Assembly (NCBI RefSeq): GCF_021341785.1
Contig: NZ_JAJTTF010000003.1
Coordinates: 248,001-312,000, forward strand
Source: Microbacterium sp. Au-Mic1
GTDB taxonomy: Bacteria > Actinomycetota > Actinomycetes > Actinomycetales > Microbacteriaceae
DNA: 64,000 nucleotides
Reading direction: 5' to 3'
Within the stretch, counting starts at the first letter, position 1. Each line of letters begins with the position of its first letter. Position numbers and translations under genes: made by a program. The notes under the pieces were generated by a model that worked only from the letters and a program-made list of their open reading frames with translations, ran no database searches and was not told the DNA's origin. This document shows, in pieces, positions 24,799-34,155 of this stretch.

Positions 24799-26394
24799 TC
24801 AGCTGAACTGGTTCATCGTGTTGTGCTGACCACCGGCCTTGAGGGCGGCGTCGCCGGCGAAGTACTCCTTGTGGTTGTCGCCGAGGTCGGAGCCCGCCAT
24901 GTTCTGGTGCTTGACGGTGGCGATGCCACCGCGGATCTCGCGGCGCTGCACGCCCTTGACGTAGGCGAGCATCCCCTCGTCGCCGAAGTAGCCCTTCGCG
25001 AGGTCATCGGTCGACAGCGCGGCCGTGTGGTAGGTCGGCAGCGTGATGAGGTGGTGGAAGATGCCGGCTCGGGCGGATCCGTCGCGCTGGAACGTGCGGA
25101 TCTTCTCGTCGGCGAGACGCGCCAGCTCGGTGTCGTCGTATTCGACGCTCATGAGCGCGCCGCGGTCGTAGCCGGAGACGTCCTCGCCCTGCTCGGCCAG
25201 GAGGTCGTACACCTGCTGACGGAAGTTCAGCGTCCAGTTGAACGACGGGCTGTTGTTGTAGACGAGCTTCGCGTTCGGGATCTCCGCTCGGATCGCGTCG
25301 ACCATGCCGGCGATCTGCTCGACGTGCGGCTTCTCCGTCTCGATCCAGAGCAGATCCGCGCCGTTGCGCAGGGACGTGATGCAGTCCAGCACGACCCGCT
25401 CCTCCCCGGTGCCGGGACGGAACTGGTAGAGGTTGCTCGCGAGCCGGCGGGGGCGCAGCAGCCGGCCGTCGCGCTTGATGACGACGTCGCCGTTGCCGAG
25501 CTCGGCCTCGGAAATCTCCTCGACGTCGAGGAACGCGTTGTACTGGTCGCCGAGGTCGCCCGCCTCCTGCGAGACCGCGAGCTTCTGGGTGAGTCCCGCG
25601 CCCAGGGAGTCGGTGCGGGCGACGATGATCCCGTTGTCGATGCCCAGTTCGAGGAAGGCGTAGCGGACCGCGTTGAGCTTGGCGATGAAGTCCTCGTGCG
25701 GCACGGTGACCTTGCCGTCCTGGTGGCCGCACTGCTTCTCGTCCGAGACCTGGTTCTCGATCTGGATGGCGCACGCGCCGGCCTCGATCATCTTCTTGGC
25801 GAGGAGGTACGTCGCCTCGGGGTTGCCGAAGCCGGCGTCGATGTCGGCGATGATCGGGACGACGTGGGTCTCGTAGCCGTCGATCTGCGACTGGATGAAC
25901 TCCGCCGCGGTCTCGTCGCCGGCCGCGCGCGCCGCGTCGAGCTGCGTGAAGAGCAGGTCGAGCTCGCGGGCGTCCGCCTGACGCAGGAAGGTGTACAGCT
26001 CCTCGATCAGCGCCGGAACCGCCGTCTTCTCGTGCATCGACTGATCGGGGAGGGGGCCGAACTCGGAGCGCAGCGCCGCGACCATCCAGCCGGAGAGATA
26101 GAGGTAGCGCTTGTTCGTGGACTTCAGGTGCTTCTTGATGGAGATGAGCTTCTGCTGTCCGATGAAGCCGTGCCAGACGCCGAGCGACTGGGTGTACAGC
26201 GACGAGTCGGCGTCGTACTCCGCCATGTCGCGGCGCATGATGTCGGCCGTGTACTGCGCGATCTCGAGTCCGGTGCGGAAGCGGTTCTGCGCGCGCATGC
26301 GGGCAGCGGACTCGGGGTCGATGGCACTCCATCCGGAGCCGGCCGCCGCCTTCAGGGCCTGGATGGCGTCGATGTCGTCCTGGTAGCGAGTCAT
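24799..26394 (-). CDS. aceA: Isocitrate lyase
   Basis: This 531-residue isocitrate lyase is of the longer type (about 430 in E. coli). Active-site features are DIDAGFGNPEATY, the catalytic Cys222 in KQCGHQDGK (replacing the usual KKCGH) and the WIETEKPH region. The C-terminus ends GGQHNTMNQFS. It splits isocitrate to glyoxylate and succinate for growth on acetyl-CoA, which the paa pathway produces. It is 44 bp downstream of aceB. GAAGGACATCACC precedes the ATG. Confidence 0.94.
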   Translation of the reverse strand: MTRYQDDIDAIQALKAAAGSGWSAIDPESAARMRAQNRFRTGLEIAQYTADIMRRDMAEYDADSSLYTQSLGVWHGFIGQQKLISIKKHLKSTNKRYLYLSGWMVAALRSEFGPLPDQSMHEKTAVPALIEELYTFLRQADARELDLLFTQLDAARAAGDETAAEFIQSQIDGYETHVVPIIADIDAGFGNPEATYLLAKKMIEAGACAIQIENQVSDEKQCGHQDGKVTVPHEDFIAKLNAVRYAFLELGIDNGIIVARTDSLGAGLTQKLAVSQEAGDLGDQYNAFLDVEEISEAELGNGDVVIKRDGRLLRPRRLASNLYQFRPGTGEERVVLDCITSLRNGADLLWIETEKPHVEQIAGMVDAIRAEIPNAKLVYNNSPSFNWTLNFRQQVYDLLAEQGEDVSGYDRGALMSVEYDDTELARLADEKIRTFQRDGSARAGIFHHLITLPTYHTAALSTDDLAKGYFGDEGMLAYVKGVQRREIRGGIATVKHQNMAGSDLGDNHKEYFAGDAALKAGGQHNTMNQFS

Positions 26395-26438
26395 GGTGAT
26401 GTCCTTCGTTCGTGGGCGATGGGTCGGGCGTCGAGGGG

Positions 26439-28109
26439 TCAGGCGGTCTCGACGAGGAAGCGGGAGTAGGCGGGCAGCGTCAGGAACGCCGGGAACTCGG
26501 GCTGCAGCGCCACCTCGCGGAACACCGCGGCGGCGTCCTCGAACCGGTCGTTCTCCTGCCGTGGCGTCTCGGCGAGCACCGCGGCGATCAGCCCCTCGAC
26601 GTACTCGGCCGTGATGAGGGTCCCGTCCTGGGTGGACTGGCCCTGGTGGATCCACTGCCAGACCTGCGAGCGGCTGATCTCGGCCGTGGCCGCGTCCTCC
26701 ATGAGGTTGTCGATCGCGACGGCGCCCAGGCCGCGCAGCCACGCCTCGATGTAGCGGATCGCCACGGAGACGTTGTCGCGCACGCCGGAGGCCGTGATCG
26801 GACGGCCGATGTGCACGTCGAGCAGCTGCTCCGCACGCACCTGCACGTCGTCGCGCTGCCGGTCGAGCTGGTTGGGACGCTCGCCGAGCACGGCGTCGAA
26901 CTCCGCCTGCGCGGTGGGGATCAGATCGGGGTGCGCCACCCACGTGCCGTCGAAACCGTCGCCGGCCTCGCGCTTCTTGTCCGCAGCGACCTTCTCGATG
27001 GCCCGGGCGGTCACCTCGGGGTCGCGCCGGTTGGGGATGAAGGCGCTCATGCCGCCGATCGCGAAGGCGCCGCGCTTGTGGCAGGTCTGCACGAGCAGCT
27101 CGGTGTAGGCGCGCATGAACGGCACCGTCATCGTGACCTCGCTGCGGTCCGGCAAGACGAACCGGGCGCCCCGACCGCGGTAGTTCTTGATGATCGAGAA
27201 GATGTAGTCCCAGCGTCCGGCGTTCAGGCCCGCGCAGTGCTCGCGCAGCTCGAACAGGATCTCCTCCATCTCGAAGGCGGCGGGCAGCGTCTCGATCAGC
27301 ACGGTCGCGCGGATCGTGCCGCGCGGGATCCCGAAGTACTCCTCGCTGAACGTGAACACGTCGTTCCACAGCTTCGCCTCCTCGCTCGACTCGAGCTTGG
27401 CGATGTAGAAGTAGGGCCCGCGGCCGGCCTCGATGAGCGCCTGCGCGTTGTGGAAGAAGTAGAGGCCGAAGTCCACCAGGGAGCCCGAGGCATCCATGCG
27501 GCGTCCGGTGCGATCGGTGAACTCGAGGTGCTTCTCCACGAGGTGCCAGCCGCGCGGGCGCATCACGATCGTGGGGGTCTGCTCCGCCGTGACGCGGTAC
27601 TCCTTGCCGTCCTCGCTGGTGTGGGTCAGGCGTCCGCGGATCGCGTCGCGCAGCGACAGCTGACCGCCGATCACGTTGCGCCAGGTGGGACTCGTGGCGT
27701 CCTCCTGGTCGGCCAGCCACACCTTCGCGCCGGAGTTCAGCGCGTTGATGGTCATCTTCGGATCGGTTGGGCCGGTGATCTCGACGCGGCGGTCCTCGAG
27801 GCCGGGGCCGGCACCGGCGACGCGCCAGTCGGCGTCCTCGCGGATGTGCCGGGTGTCGTCGCGGAAGCGCGGGTCGTGACCGTTGCCGATCTCGAAGCGA
27901 CGGCGCATGCGGTCGGCGAGACGGTCGTGCCGGCGCCCGCCGAAGCGGTGGTGCAGCTCGGTGAGGAAGGCCACGGCCGCGGGGGTGAGGATCTCGCCGA
28001 AGCGCTCGTGCAGGGGCCCGGTGATGCGGATCGCGGGGCCCTCGGTGCCGGAGACGGCCGCCCCGACGGTCCGGATCGGGGCGGTCGGCGACGCGGTGGG
28101 AATGGTCAT
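26439..28109 (-). CDS. aceB: Malate synthase A
   Basis: This 556-residue malate synthase of the A type has GPTDPKMTINALNSGAKVWLADQEDA, the catalytic Arg in MRPRGWHLVEKH, LPAAFEMEEILFELREHCAGLN with the Mg-binding Glu, and the conserved WIHQG in the C-terminal domain. It condenses glyoxylate with acetyl-CoA. GGAGGAGACAG sits before ATG 28109. It is first in aceB-aceA and divergent from ramB. Confidence 0.94.
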   Translation of the reverse strand: MTIPTASPTAPIRTVGAAVSGTEGPAIRITGPLHERFGEILTPAAVAFLTELHHRFGGRRHDRLADRMRRRFEIGNGHDPRFRDDTRHIREDADWRVAGAGPGLEDRRVEITGPTDPKMTINALNSGAKVWLADQEDATSPTWRNVIGGQLSLRDAIRGRLTHTSEDGKEYRVTAEQTPTIVMRPRGWHLVEKHLEFTDRTGRRMDASGSLVDFGLYFFHNAQALIEAGRGPYFYIAKLESSEEAKLWNDVFTFSEEYFGIPRGTIRATVLIETLPAAFEMEEILFELREHCAGLNAGRWDYIFSIIKNYRGRGARFVLPDRSEVTMTVPFMRAYTELLVQTCHKRGAFAIGGMSAFIPNRRDPEVTARAIEKVAADKKREAGDGFDGTWVAHPDLIPTAQAEFDAVLGERPNQLDRQRDDVQVRAEQLLDVHIGRPITASGVRDNVSVAIRYIEAWLRGLGAVAIDNLMEDAATAEISRSQVWQWIHQGQSTQDGTLITAEYVEGLIAAVLAETPRQENDRFEDAAAVFREVALQPEFPAFLTLPAYSRFLVETA

Positions 28110-28210
28110 GATCTGTCTCCTCCGTGAGTGGATCCGGTCCGGCTTCTGTGCCGGGGTGGCTTGAGACCACTCTGAGTGAAGATCTGGATCCGATCCGGCC
28201 AAAACGGAGT

Positions 28211-28230
28211 AGAAGTTTGGTCAGACTTCT
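28211..28230. promoter_or_regulatory. Inverted repeat between aceB and ramB
   Basis: AGAAGT and ACTTCT are separated by 8 nt, and each is flanked by a further complementary word (AAAAC to the left at about 28201, GTTTT to the right at 28231). The left arm contains AAGTTTG, which resembles the AAAGTTTGCAAA-type RamB site known from corynebacteria. It lies 24 bp before the ramB ATG. Confidence 0.5.
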
Positions 28231-28253
28231 GTTTTCGTGACAGAATCGGCGCC

Positions 28254-29705
28254 ATGGTCACCGCAGACACGGCAGAAGAGGTCGACGCTCTCACGATCGG
28301 GCGCCGCATCCGTCAGCTCCGCACGGCGGCCGGGCTGACCCTCGAGCAGCTCGCGACCGCGATCGACAGGGCGCCGAGCCAGGTGTCCATGATCGAGACC
28401 GGCAAGCGCGAGCCCAAGCTCACCCAGCTGCAGCTGATCGCCCGGGCGCTGGACACGACGATCGACCAGATCCTCGCCGAGCAGCCCCTCGACGAGCGCG
28501 CCGCCATGGAGATCGCGGTCGAGCGCGCCATGAAGGGGCAGACGTTCCAGGCCCTCGGGATCGCCCCGTTCCGGATCTCGAAGACCGTGCCGGATGAGGC
28601 GCTGCGGGCGCTGCTGGCCCTGCACGGCGAGATCGACAAGCTCCGTGACGAGCGTGCGGCCACGCCCGAGGAGGCCCGCCGCGCGAACGTCGAGCTGCGC
28701 CACCTCATGCGCCGTCAGGACAACCACTTCGCCGACCTGGAGAAGAAGGCCGCGGAGATCCTCGCCGCCGTGCGCCACCCGGGCGGGCCGCTGACGCAGC
28801 GCAGCGCGAGCGACATCGCCGCGCACCTGGGGTTCACGCTGCACTACGCGCCCGATCTCCCGCAGTCGACGCGCAGCGTGGCCGACCTCGCGCATGGGCG
28901 GCTCTACCTGTCCAGTCGCGTGCCGGGGAAGGGCGATGCCCGCACCGCGGTGCTGCAGGCGCTCTCCAGCCGGATCCTCGGCCACTCCGAGCCGCGCAGC
29001 TACGCCGAGTTCCTGCGTCAGCGCGTGGAGACGAACTACCTCACCGGCGCGCTGCTGATGCCGGAGGAGCACCTGGTGCCGGTGCTGAAGGATGCGAAGG
29101 AGCGCCGGGCGATCTCGATCGAGGACCTCCGCGACGCCTACTCGGTGTCGTACGAGACCGCCGCGCACCGGTTCACGAACCTCGCCACCCGGCACCTGGA
29201 CATCCCGGTGCACTTCCTCAAGGTGCACGAGTCGGGCACCATCACGAAGGCCTATGAGAACGACGACGTGAACTTCCCGACCGACCGGCTCGGATCCATC
29301 GAGGGGCAGATGTGCTGCCGGCGGTGGACCAGCCGGGTCGTGTTCGAGGAGGAGGACCGCTTCAACCCGTACTACCAGTACACCGACACCGGCAACGGCA
29401 CGTACTGGTGCACCGCCCGCGTGGAGCCGTCGAGCGAGGGCCTGCACTCGGTGAGCGTGGGCGTGCGCTTCGATGACACGAAGTGGTTCATCGGGCGCGA
29501 GACGCCCAACCGCGGCGTCTCGAAGCATTCGGTCGAGGTGTGCTGTCGGCGCGCGCCCGCCGATCTCGAGGCGCGCTGGCGCGAGCAGTCCTGGCCGAAT
29601 GTGCGCACCCCGCGCACCTTGCTGGCGACCCTGCCCACGGGCGCGTTCCCCGGCGTCGACACGACGGACGTGTACGAGTTCCTGGAGGCGCACGCCCCGG
29701 CGTAG
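28254..29705 (+). CDS. ramB: RamB-type XRE regulator of the glyoxylate shunt
   Basis: This is 483 residues, matching RamB. The N-terminal XRE HTH is at residues 14-70 (IGRRIRQLRTAAGLTLEQLA, RAPSQVSMIETGKREP), followed by a helical linker. An ImmA/IrrE-type region (short-chain fatty acyl regulator domain, about 180-330) and a C-terminal Cys-containing domain (GQMCCRRW, EVCCRRAP) follow. RamB represses aceA and aceB in corynebacteria and is divergent from aceB here. A palindrome in the shared promoter supports control and autoregulation. Confidence 0.9.
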   Translation: MVTADTAEEVDALTIGRRIRQLRTAAGLTLEQLATAIDRAPSQVSMIETGKREPKLTQLQLIARALDTTIDQILAEQPLDERAAMEIAVERAMKGQTFQALGIAPFRISKTVPDEALRALLALHGEIDKLRDERAATPEEARRANVELRHLMRRQDNHFADLEKKAAEILAAVRHPGGPLTQRSASDIAAHLGFTLHYAPDLPQSTRSVADLAHGRLYLSSRVPGKGDARTAVLQALSSRILGHSEPRSYAEFLRQRVETNYLTGALLMPEEHLVPVLKDAKERRAISIEDLRDAYSVSYETAAHRFTNLATRHLDIPVHFLKVHESGTITKAYENDDVNFPTDRLGSIEGQMCCRRWTSRVVFEEEDRFNPYYQYTDTGNGTYWCTARVEPSSEGLHSVSVGVRFDDTKWFIGRETPNRGVSKHSVEVCCRRAPADLEARWREQSWPNVRTPRTLLATLPTGAFPGVDTTDVYEFLEAHAPA

Positions 29706-29776
29706 GCTCGCTCGACCGCCGGGGCGGGAGCGTCACGGGCGCACGTACTCCGGCCCCGGTCGCCCCGGAAGGCGAA

Positions 29777-29819
29777 CGCGATGACAGGCGGATCGATCTC
29801 GGATCCGCCTGTCATCGCG
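29777..29819. terminator. Hairpin terminator between ramB and the phosphatase gene
   Basis: An 18-bp perfect stem (29777-29794 with 29802-29819, containing GATGACAGGCGGATC) and a 7-nt loop lie between convergent genes. There is no clear T-run; it would work on both strands. Confidence 0.75.
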
Positions 29820-29866
29820 CGTGCTTGATCACGGGGTCGGCCCGGCCACCCCGTGCGCGAGCGTCC

Positions 29867-31753
29867 CTACGCGCGCCGGGCCCGGGCGCGCGCGAGCAGC
29901 AGGCCGGCCGCGATCAGCGCGAGTGCGACGAGAGCCGCCGCGCCGATCGTGCCGCCGGTGAGGGCGAGGCTGCCATCGTTGCCGCTGCTCGGCGGCAGCG
30001 CGACGGCCGGTGCCGTCGGGCTCGGCGAGGAGGTCGGGGTGGTGGGCGCGCCCTCGGCGACGGTGACAGCGACGGTCAGGGCCTTGCCGGTCTGCTCGCC
30101 GGTCAGCGCGACGGTGTATTCGCCGGGCTCGGTCGGCGCCGTGAGCCGGAGCGTGACGGCGCCGTCGATGACGTCGGTGCGGCCGATCGCATCCCCGGCG
30201 ACGACGGCGGAGCGAGCGGACGAAGCGGATGCCGAGAGGGATCCGTTCACCTGGCGGTCGCCGCCGAGCCCGGCCGCGGTCACGGTCAGTGTTCCGCCGG
30301 GGGCGACCTTCTCGGGAGCCGAGAGCGTCGCTCCGGCGGAGAGCGCGACGAGGTCGCGATTGAGCTGCAGCGCGCTCGCGATCGTGAAGAAGTTGTCGGT
30401 CTGGTCGGTCAGCCCGACGACGTTCGCGGCGCCCGGACCGTAGCCGGCGATGCGCACCTGGGATCCGGTGTGCTGCTGCGACTCACCCGCACCGGACGTG
30501 CCGTACGACACCTTCATCGTCGAGCCCTCGGTGGTCTTCAGGGCAATCGACAGCGAGGTCGGCGGGGTGCTGTCCACGAGCTGCGAGCTGTGCGCGTGGT
30601 CGGCGGCGACGATCACCAGGGTGTTTCCGTCGGCCTTGGCGAACTCGAGGGCGGCTTGCACGGCCTCGTCGAGGTCGATGGTCTCGCCGATCTGGCCGCA
30701 CGCGTCGGCGGCGTGGTCCTGCTTGTCGATCGAAGCGCCCTCGACCTGCAGGAAGAAGCCCTTGTCGCCCTTGAGCAGGTCGATCGACTTCTTCGTCAGC
30801 GCGCCGAGTGACAGCGAGGACGGCAGCCGGTTCGGGTTCTCCGTGCAGGTGACGGGTGCCGCGCTCGCGCCACCGACCGTGGCGATCGTCGGGGCGAAGC
30901 GGGTCGGGAAGTTGCCCTTGGTGAACGTGCCGAGCACGGGGTGGGCCTGGTCGGCCGCCGTGATCGCGGCGAGCTCGTCGGCGGTGCCGGCCAGCTGGTA
31001 TCCGCGGGTCGTGGCCTGATTGAAGAGCGTCGCCCCGGTCCAGGCGCCTGCCTTCGCGGTCTGACCGAACGAGGCGGAGCCGCCGCCCAGAGTCAGGTCT
31101 GCGCGGGTGTCCAGGAACTGCTCGCTGATGGATCCGCGGCCGCCGTTCTCGAGCAGGTCGCGGCCGCACTCCTTGACCGAGTCCGGGCCGTAGCACTTGC
31201 GGCCGTCCACGTGCGCGGCCTGCACGGCGGGGGTGGCGTCCTGCAGCTCGGCGGTCGACACGTTGCCGGTCTTCAGTCCGTTCGCCTTCGCGAGCTCGAG
31301 CAGCGTGTCGTGCGCCGCGCCGTGGATGTCGACCGAGATCGCGCCGTCGTACGACTTGGCGCCCGTGGCCCAGGCGGTGCCAGTCGCGGCGGAGTCCGGC
31401 ACGTAGTCGGTCGCGCCGGTCTTCCTGTCGAGCGAGTAGGTCGTGTACGAGCCGGTCAGCGGCAACGCGTCGATGCCGGGCAGGCGACCGCCGGCGCCGT
31501 ACTGGTAGTCGCGGGCGACCGTGATCTCGGAGTCGCCCATGCCGTCGCCGATGAGGAGGATCACGTTCTTGGCGGGGCCGTCGACGATCGCGTCCCGCAG
31601 CGCTGCCGTCTGGTCGCCGTCATTGCGGGTGGCGCCGCCCGGGGCGGACGGGTCGACGGGTGCGGCCGCGTAGGCGGCGGGCGCGGCCAGCGCGGCGCCG
31701 GCGACGAGGGCGAGCGCGAGCGCGGAGCGCGCGATCATGGTTCTGGCGGTCAT
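29867..31753 (-). CDS. Secreted, cell-wall-anchored alkaline phosphatase
   Basis: This 628-residue protein has a signal peptide ([23 protein letters not shown]). The PhoA-type catalytic domain follows: [12 protein letters not shown] with metal ligands, [15 protein letters not shown] with the nucleophilic Ser, [15 protein letters not shown] and VAADHAHSS ligands, and QHTGS. After that comes an Ig-like domain (about 500-580), a Pro/Ser/Thr linker, and LALTG plus a membrane segment and a RARARR tail: a sortase signal. It releases phosphate outside the cell. AGAGGAAG precedes ATG 31753, and a PHO box lies upstream. Confidence 0.92.
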   Translation of the reverse strand: MTARTMIARSALALALVAGAALAAPAAYAAAPVDPSAPGGATRNDGDQTAALRDAIVDGPAKNVILLIGDGMGDSEITVARDYQYGAGGRLPGIDALPLTGSYTTYSLDRKTGATDYVPDSAATGTAWATGAKSYDGAISVDIHGAAHDTLLELAKANGLKTGNVSTAELQDATPAVQAAHVDGRKCYGPDSVKECGRDLLENGGRGSISEQFLDTRADLTLGGGSASFGQTAKAGAWTGATLFNQATTRGYQLAGTADELAAITAADQAHPVLGTFTKGNFPTRFAPTIATVGGASAAPVTCTENPNRLPSSLSLGALTKKSIDLLKGDKGFFLQVEGASIDKQDHAADACGQIGETIDLDEAVQAALEFAKADGNTLVIVAADHAHSSQLVDSTPPTSLSIALKTTEGSTMKVSYGTSGAGESQQHTGSQVRIAGYGPGAANVVGLTDQTDNFFTIASALQLNRDLVALSAGATLSAPEKVAPGGTLTVTAAGLGGDRQVNGSLSASASSARSAVVAGDAIGRTDVIDGAVTLRLTAPTEPGEYTVALTGEQTGKALTVAVTVAEGAPTTPTSSPSPTAPAVALPPSSGNDGSLALTGGTIGAAALVALALIAAGLLLARARARRA

Positions 31754-31846
31754 GGCTGTCTTCCTCTGGGGAGCGGGGACGGCCCGGGGCATGCGCATGC
31801 GCTCGCCGAGCCCGAGCTCGTCCAGCCCATCAGCGCAGGGGGTACG

Positions 31847-31879
31847 GCGAGTGACGTCCGGGTGACCGATCGATGAATC
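31847..31879 (-). promoter_or_regulatory. PHO box (PhoP-binding direct repeats)
   Basis: Read on the minus strand, three 11-nt units follow in phase: GATTCATCGAT, CGGTCACCCGG, ACGTCACTCGC. The middle unit fits the actinobacterial PHO-box unit GGTTCACCCGG almost exactly, and TCAY recurs every 11 nt. The box ends 94 bp before the alkaline phosphatase start, so the gene is probably induced by phosphate starvation. Confidence 0.65.
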
Positions 31880-31940
31880 CGCTGAGTGACGACTATGAGA
31901 GGGCTGGACGTGCCGGATCCGGATCCGATGCCGTGGTGGG

Positions 31941-32600
31941 TCAGGCGGCGTTCCAGCGCAGACGCGACGCGGCATCGTCGAGGTCTCGGCGGACCGGCTC
32001 GGCCTGCGTCACGGGGAGCAGGGCGATCAGGAGCGGAGAGGTGCCCGGCGCCGGCGCTACCGCGTAGGCGAGCGCGCGGGATCCGTCGTGCTCGTGGCTC
32101 AGCACGGCGCGGGTGGCCCTGCCCTCGGCGAGCGAGTACCAGGAGAACTCCCCGCCCGAGGCGATCAGCACGGACGCGGCCTCCGTGGCTCGGGCGAGCA
32201 GAGTGCCGGATCCCTCCCACGGGATGAAGTGCCCATGGTCGAGACCCAGCCCGGTCGCCAGACCGTCGCCGAGCCAGTGCTCCCGGTTCCGGCCTTCGGC
32301 GCCCCCGGGGGCGAGTAGCGCCCCGTAGGTCTGCAGCAGTCCGGCGTTGCCGATCGGCCAGGTCGCCGACAGTCCCGCTCGGTCGTGCAGTGCGTCGAAC
32401 AGCGGCTGCGCGAGGAGGTCCTCGCCCGTCCGTGCGTCGATCGCGGTCGCCAGGCCCCAACGGCCGAAGAGCCCGGCGGTGCGGTCCGCGTCGACCGACG
32501 CGGTGAGCCAGTCGAGCGCCGTGAGCGCCTCGGCGGCGGTCCCGCCGGCGGACTCCGAGGCGGCGGCCGCAGTCTGTTCCAGCTCCTCGACGCGTCCCAT
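31941..32600 (-). CDS. Conserved hypothetical protein
   Basis: This 219-residue soluble protein is one I do not recognise. It has an Ala-rich N-terminal helix, then alternating segments such as [39 protein letters not shown] and [21 protein letters not shown], with no catalytic motif I can name and no signal peptide. It stands between the phosphatase control region and a TetR gene on the same strand. Codon use is like its neighbours, so it looks like a real gene. Confidence 0.7.
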   Translation of the reverse strand: MGRVEELEQTAAAASESAGGTAAEALTALDWLTASVDADRTAGLFGRWGLATAIDARTGEDLLAQPLFDALHDRAGLSATWPIGNAGLLQTYGALLAPGGAEGRNREHWLGDGLATGLGLDHGHFIPWEGSGTLLARATEAASVLIASGGEFSWYSLAEGRATRAVLSHEHDGSRALAYAVAPAPGTSPLLIALLPVTQAEPVRRDLDDAASRLRWNAA

Positions 32601-32700
32601 GCCGCCACCCTACGCCGGTGCGTGCGGGTGGGGCAGAGGTCACTGGGCGGAGGCCGGGCCGAGGTCGCGGACGGAGCCGGGCCCCGTCGCGGGGCAGCCT

Positions 32701-33264
32701 TCAGCGGCGCGTGGTGAGGGCGTGCACGAGCGTGGTCAGGCCGAACTCGAAGGCCTCGTCCACGTCGCCGCCGAGCTGGAACGCCCCGGCCTGTTCCATG
32801 GTGCAGAAGCCGTGCGCCCACGCCGTCAGCGTGCGCGCCGCGGGGAGCGGGTCGCCCGGCGTCGCGTCGCGTACCGCGTCGAGCAGCGTCCCGGTGAGTG
32901 CGATCATGCCGTCGGACTGCGGCTCGGCGCTGAGCGCGGCGCCCGCGAACAGCAGGGAGGCGGCGCGGGGGGAGCGGATGCTGAACGCGCGGAAGGCGCG
33001 GGCGATCGCGGCGAGCGACGCCGCGGGATCGGTCGTGGATCCGGTCAGGGCCGCGACGTCCTCGTCGAGCTCGCGGGCGGCGTCGTCGGCGATCAGCCGC
33101 AGCAGATCGTGCCGGTGCGCGACGTGCTTGTACAGGCTGGGCGGACGCACCCCGACGGCGGCGGCGACCGCGCTGATCGTCACGGCGTCGACACCCTCGT
33201 CCTCGGCGACGGTCCGTGCGGCGGCGGTGAGCGCCGCACGGGTGACGCGTTGCGGTGCGGGCAT
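32701..33264 (-). CDS. TetR-family regulator
   Basis: This is 187 residues. The N-terminal HTH is VTRAALTAAARTVAEDEG, and VTISAVAAAVGVRPPSLYKHV is the recognition region; the rest is a helical ligand domain with a WAHGF motif as in the TetR_C (WHG) group. ATG 33264 follows GAGGAGGACCCG. It is divergent from the metallo-hydrolase at 33360 and very likely controls it through the repeats at 33318-33356. Confidence 0.9.
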   Translation of the reverse strand: MPAPQRVTRAALTAAARTVAEDEGVDAVTISAVAAAVGVRPPSLYKHVAHRHDLLRLIADDAARELDEDVAALTGSTTDPAASLAAIARAFRAFSIRSPRAASLLFAGAALSAEPQSDGMIALTGTLLDAVRDATPGDPLPAARTLTAWAHGFCTMEQAGAFQLGGDVDEAFEFGLTTLVHALTTRR

Positions 33265-33317
33265 CGGGTCCTCCTCTGCGCCGACCCGCACAGGCGGGGG
33301 GCGCCTCTCGATCATAA

Positions 33318-33356
33318 GGCTATTGACAGTAGCCATGATAGCTATATAACGTAGCC
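33318..33356 (+). promoter_or_regulatory. Promoter and operator of the MBL-fold gene
   Basis: TTGACA (33323-33328) and TATAAC (33345-33350) form a promoter with 16-bp spacing, putting transcription start a few bases before ATG 33360. Overlapping words GGCTA/TAGCC (33318-33322, 33330-33334) and TAGC/GCTA form inverted repeats, and GTAGCCAT appears twice. They are candidate binding sites for the divergent TetR protein. Confidence 0.6.
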
Positions 33357-33359
33357 ATC

Positions 33360-34058
33360 ATGAACGCAGAGCTCATCCGGATCGGCGACGACATCGTCGC
33401 CATGCATGCCGTCGTCGCAGACGAGGGCATCACCCTGATCGACGCGGGCCTGCCGGGCGACCGGCGGATCCTGCAGCAGGCGCTCGCCGCAGTGGGCCGC
33501 CGCCCCGAGGACATCCGCGGCGTCGTGCTCACCCACGGCGACAGCGACCACATCGGCATCGCGGAATGGCTCCGCACGGAGTACGACGTGCCGACCTACG
33601 TGCACGAGGCCGACGCGGGTCGCGCGCAGGGGGAGAAGGCGCCCGGCGCTTCCGGCGGTGCCATGAAGCTGGGACCGGCTCTGCAGTTCTTCGCCGCCGC
33701 GCTGCGCCGCGGCGGCCTGCGCACGAAGCACCTCGGCGCCGTGCGCACGATGCGGGACGGCGACGTGCTGGACCTGCCGGGGGCGCCCGAGATCATCGGC
33801 CTGCCGGGGCACTCGCCCGGATCCGTCGCCATTCGCATTCCCGCGGTCGACGCGATCTTCGTCGGCGACGCCCTCACCACCCGGCATGTGCTGAACGGAT
33901 CCACCGACGTGCAGCTCGGCCCGTTCAGTGACGCGCCCGAGCAGACGCCGGAGAGCCTCGAACGCCTCAGCGCCCTGCCCGAGCGCACGATCGTGGTCGG
34001 GCACGGGCCGATGTTCCATGGGACCGCGGCCGAGATGATCGCGGCACGCACGCGCTGA
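33360..34058 (+). CDS. MBL-fold metallohydrolase
   Basis: This 232-residue metallo-beta-lactamase fold protein has metal motif 1 as LTHGDSDHIG (HxDxDH instead of HxHxDH), GLPGHSPGSVAI with the next His, FVGDAL with the bridging Asp and VVGHGP with the last His. The second His of motif 1 is replaced by Asp, so metal content may differ from glyoxalase-II-like relatives. It is controlled by the divergent TetR, a common layout for detoxification or quorum-quenching-like enzymes. The substrate is unknown. Confidence 0.85.
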   Translation: MNAELIRIGDDIVAMHAVVADEGITLIDAGLPGDRRILQQALAAVGRRPEDIRGVVLTHGDSDHIGIAEWLRTEYDVPTYVHEADAGRAQGEKAPGASGGAMKLGPALQFFAAALRRGGLRTKHLGAVRTMRDGDVLDLPGAPEIIGLPGHSPGSVAIRIPAVDAIFVGDALTTRHVLNGSTDVQLGPFSDAPEQTPESLERLSALPERTIVVGHGPMFHGTAAEMIAARTR

Positions 34059-34155
34059 GCGGCGCGCCGCGGATGCCTGCCGCCGTCGCCATGCGCAGGC
34101 CGCCGCCGCGTCGTTCGGGTCGCGCGGATCCGGCCGTGCGCGGATCCGGCTCGCG

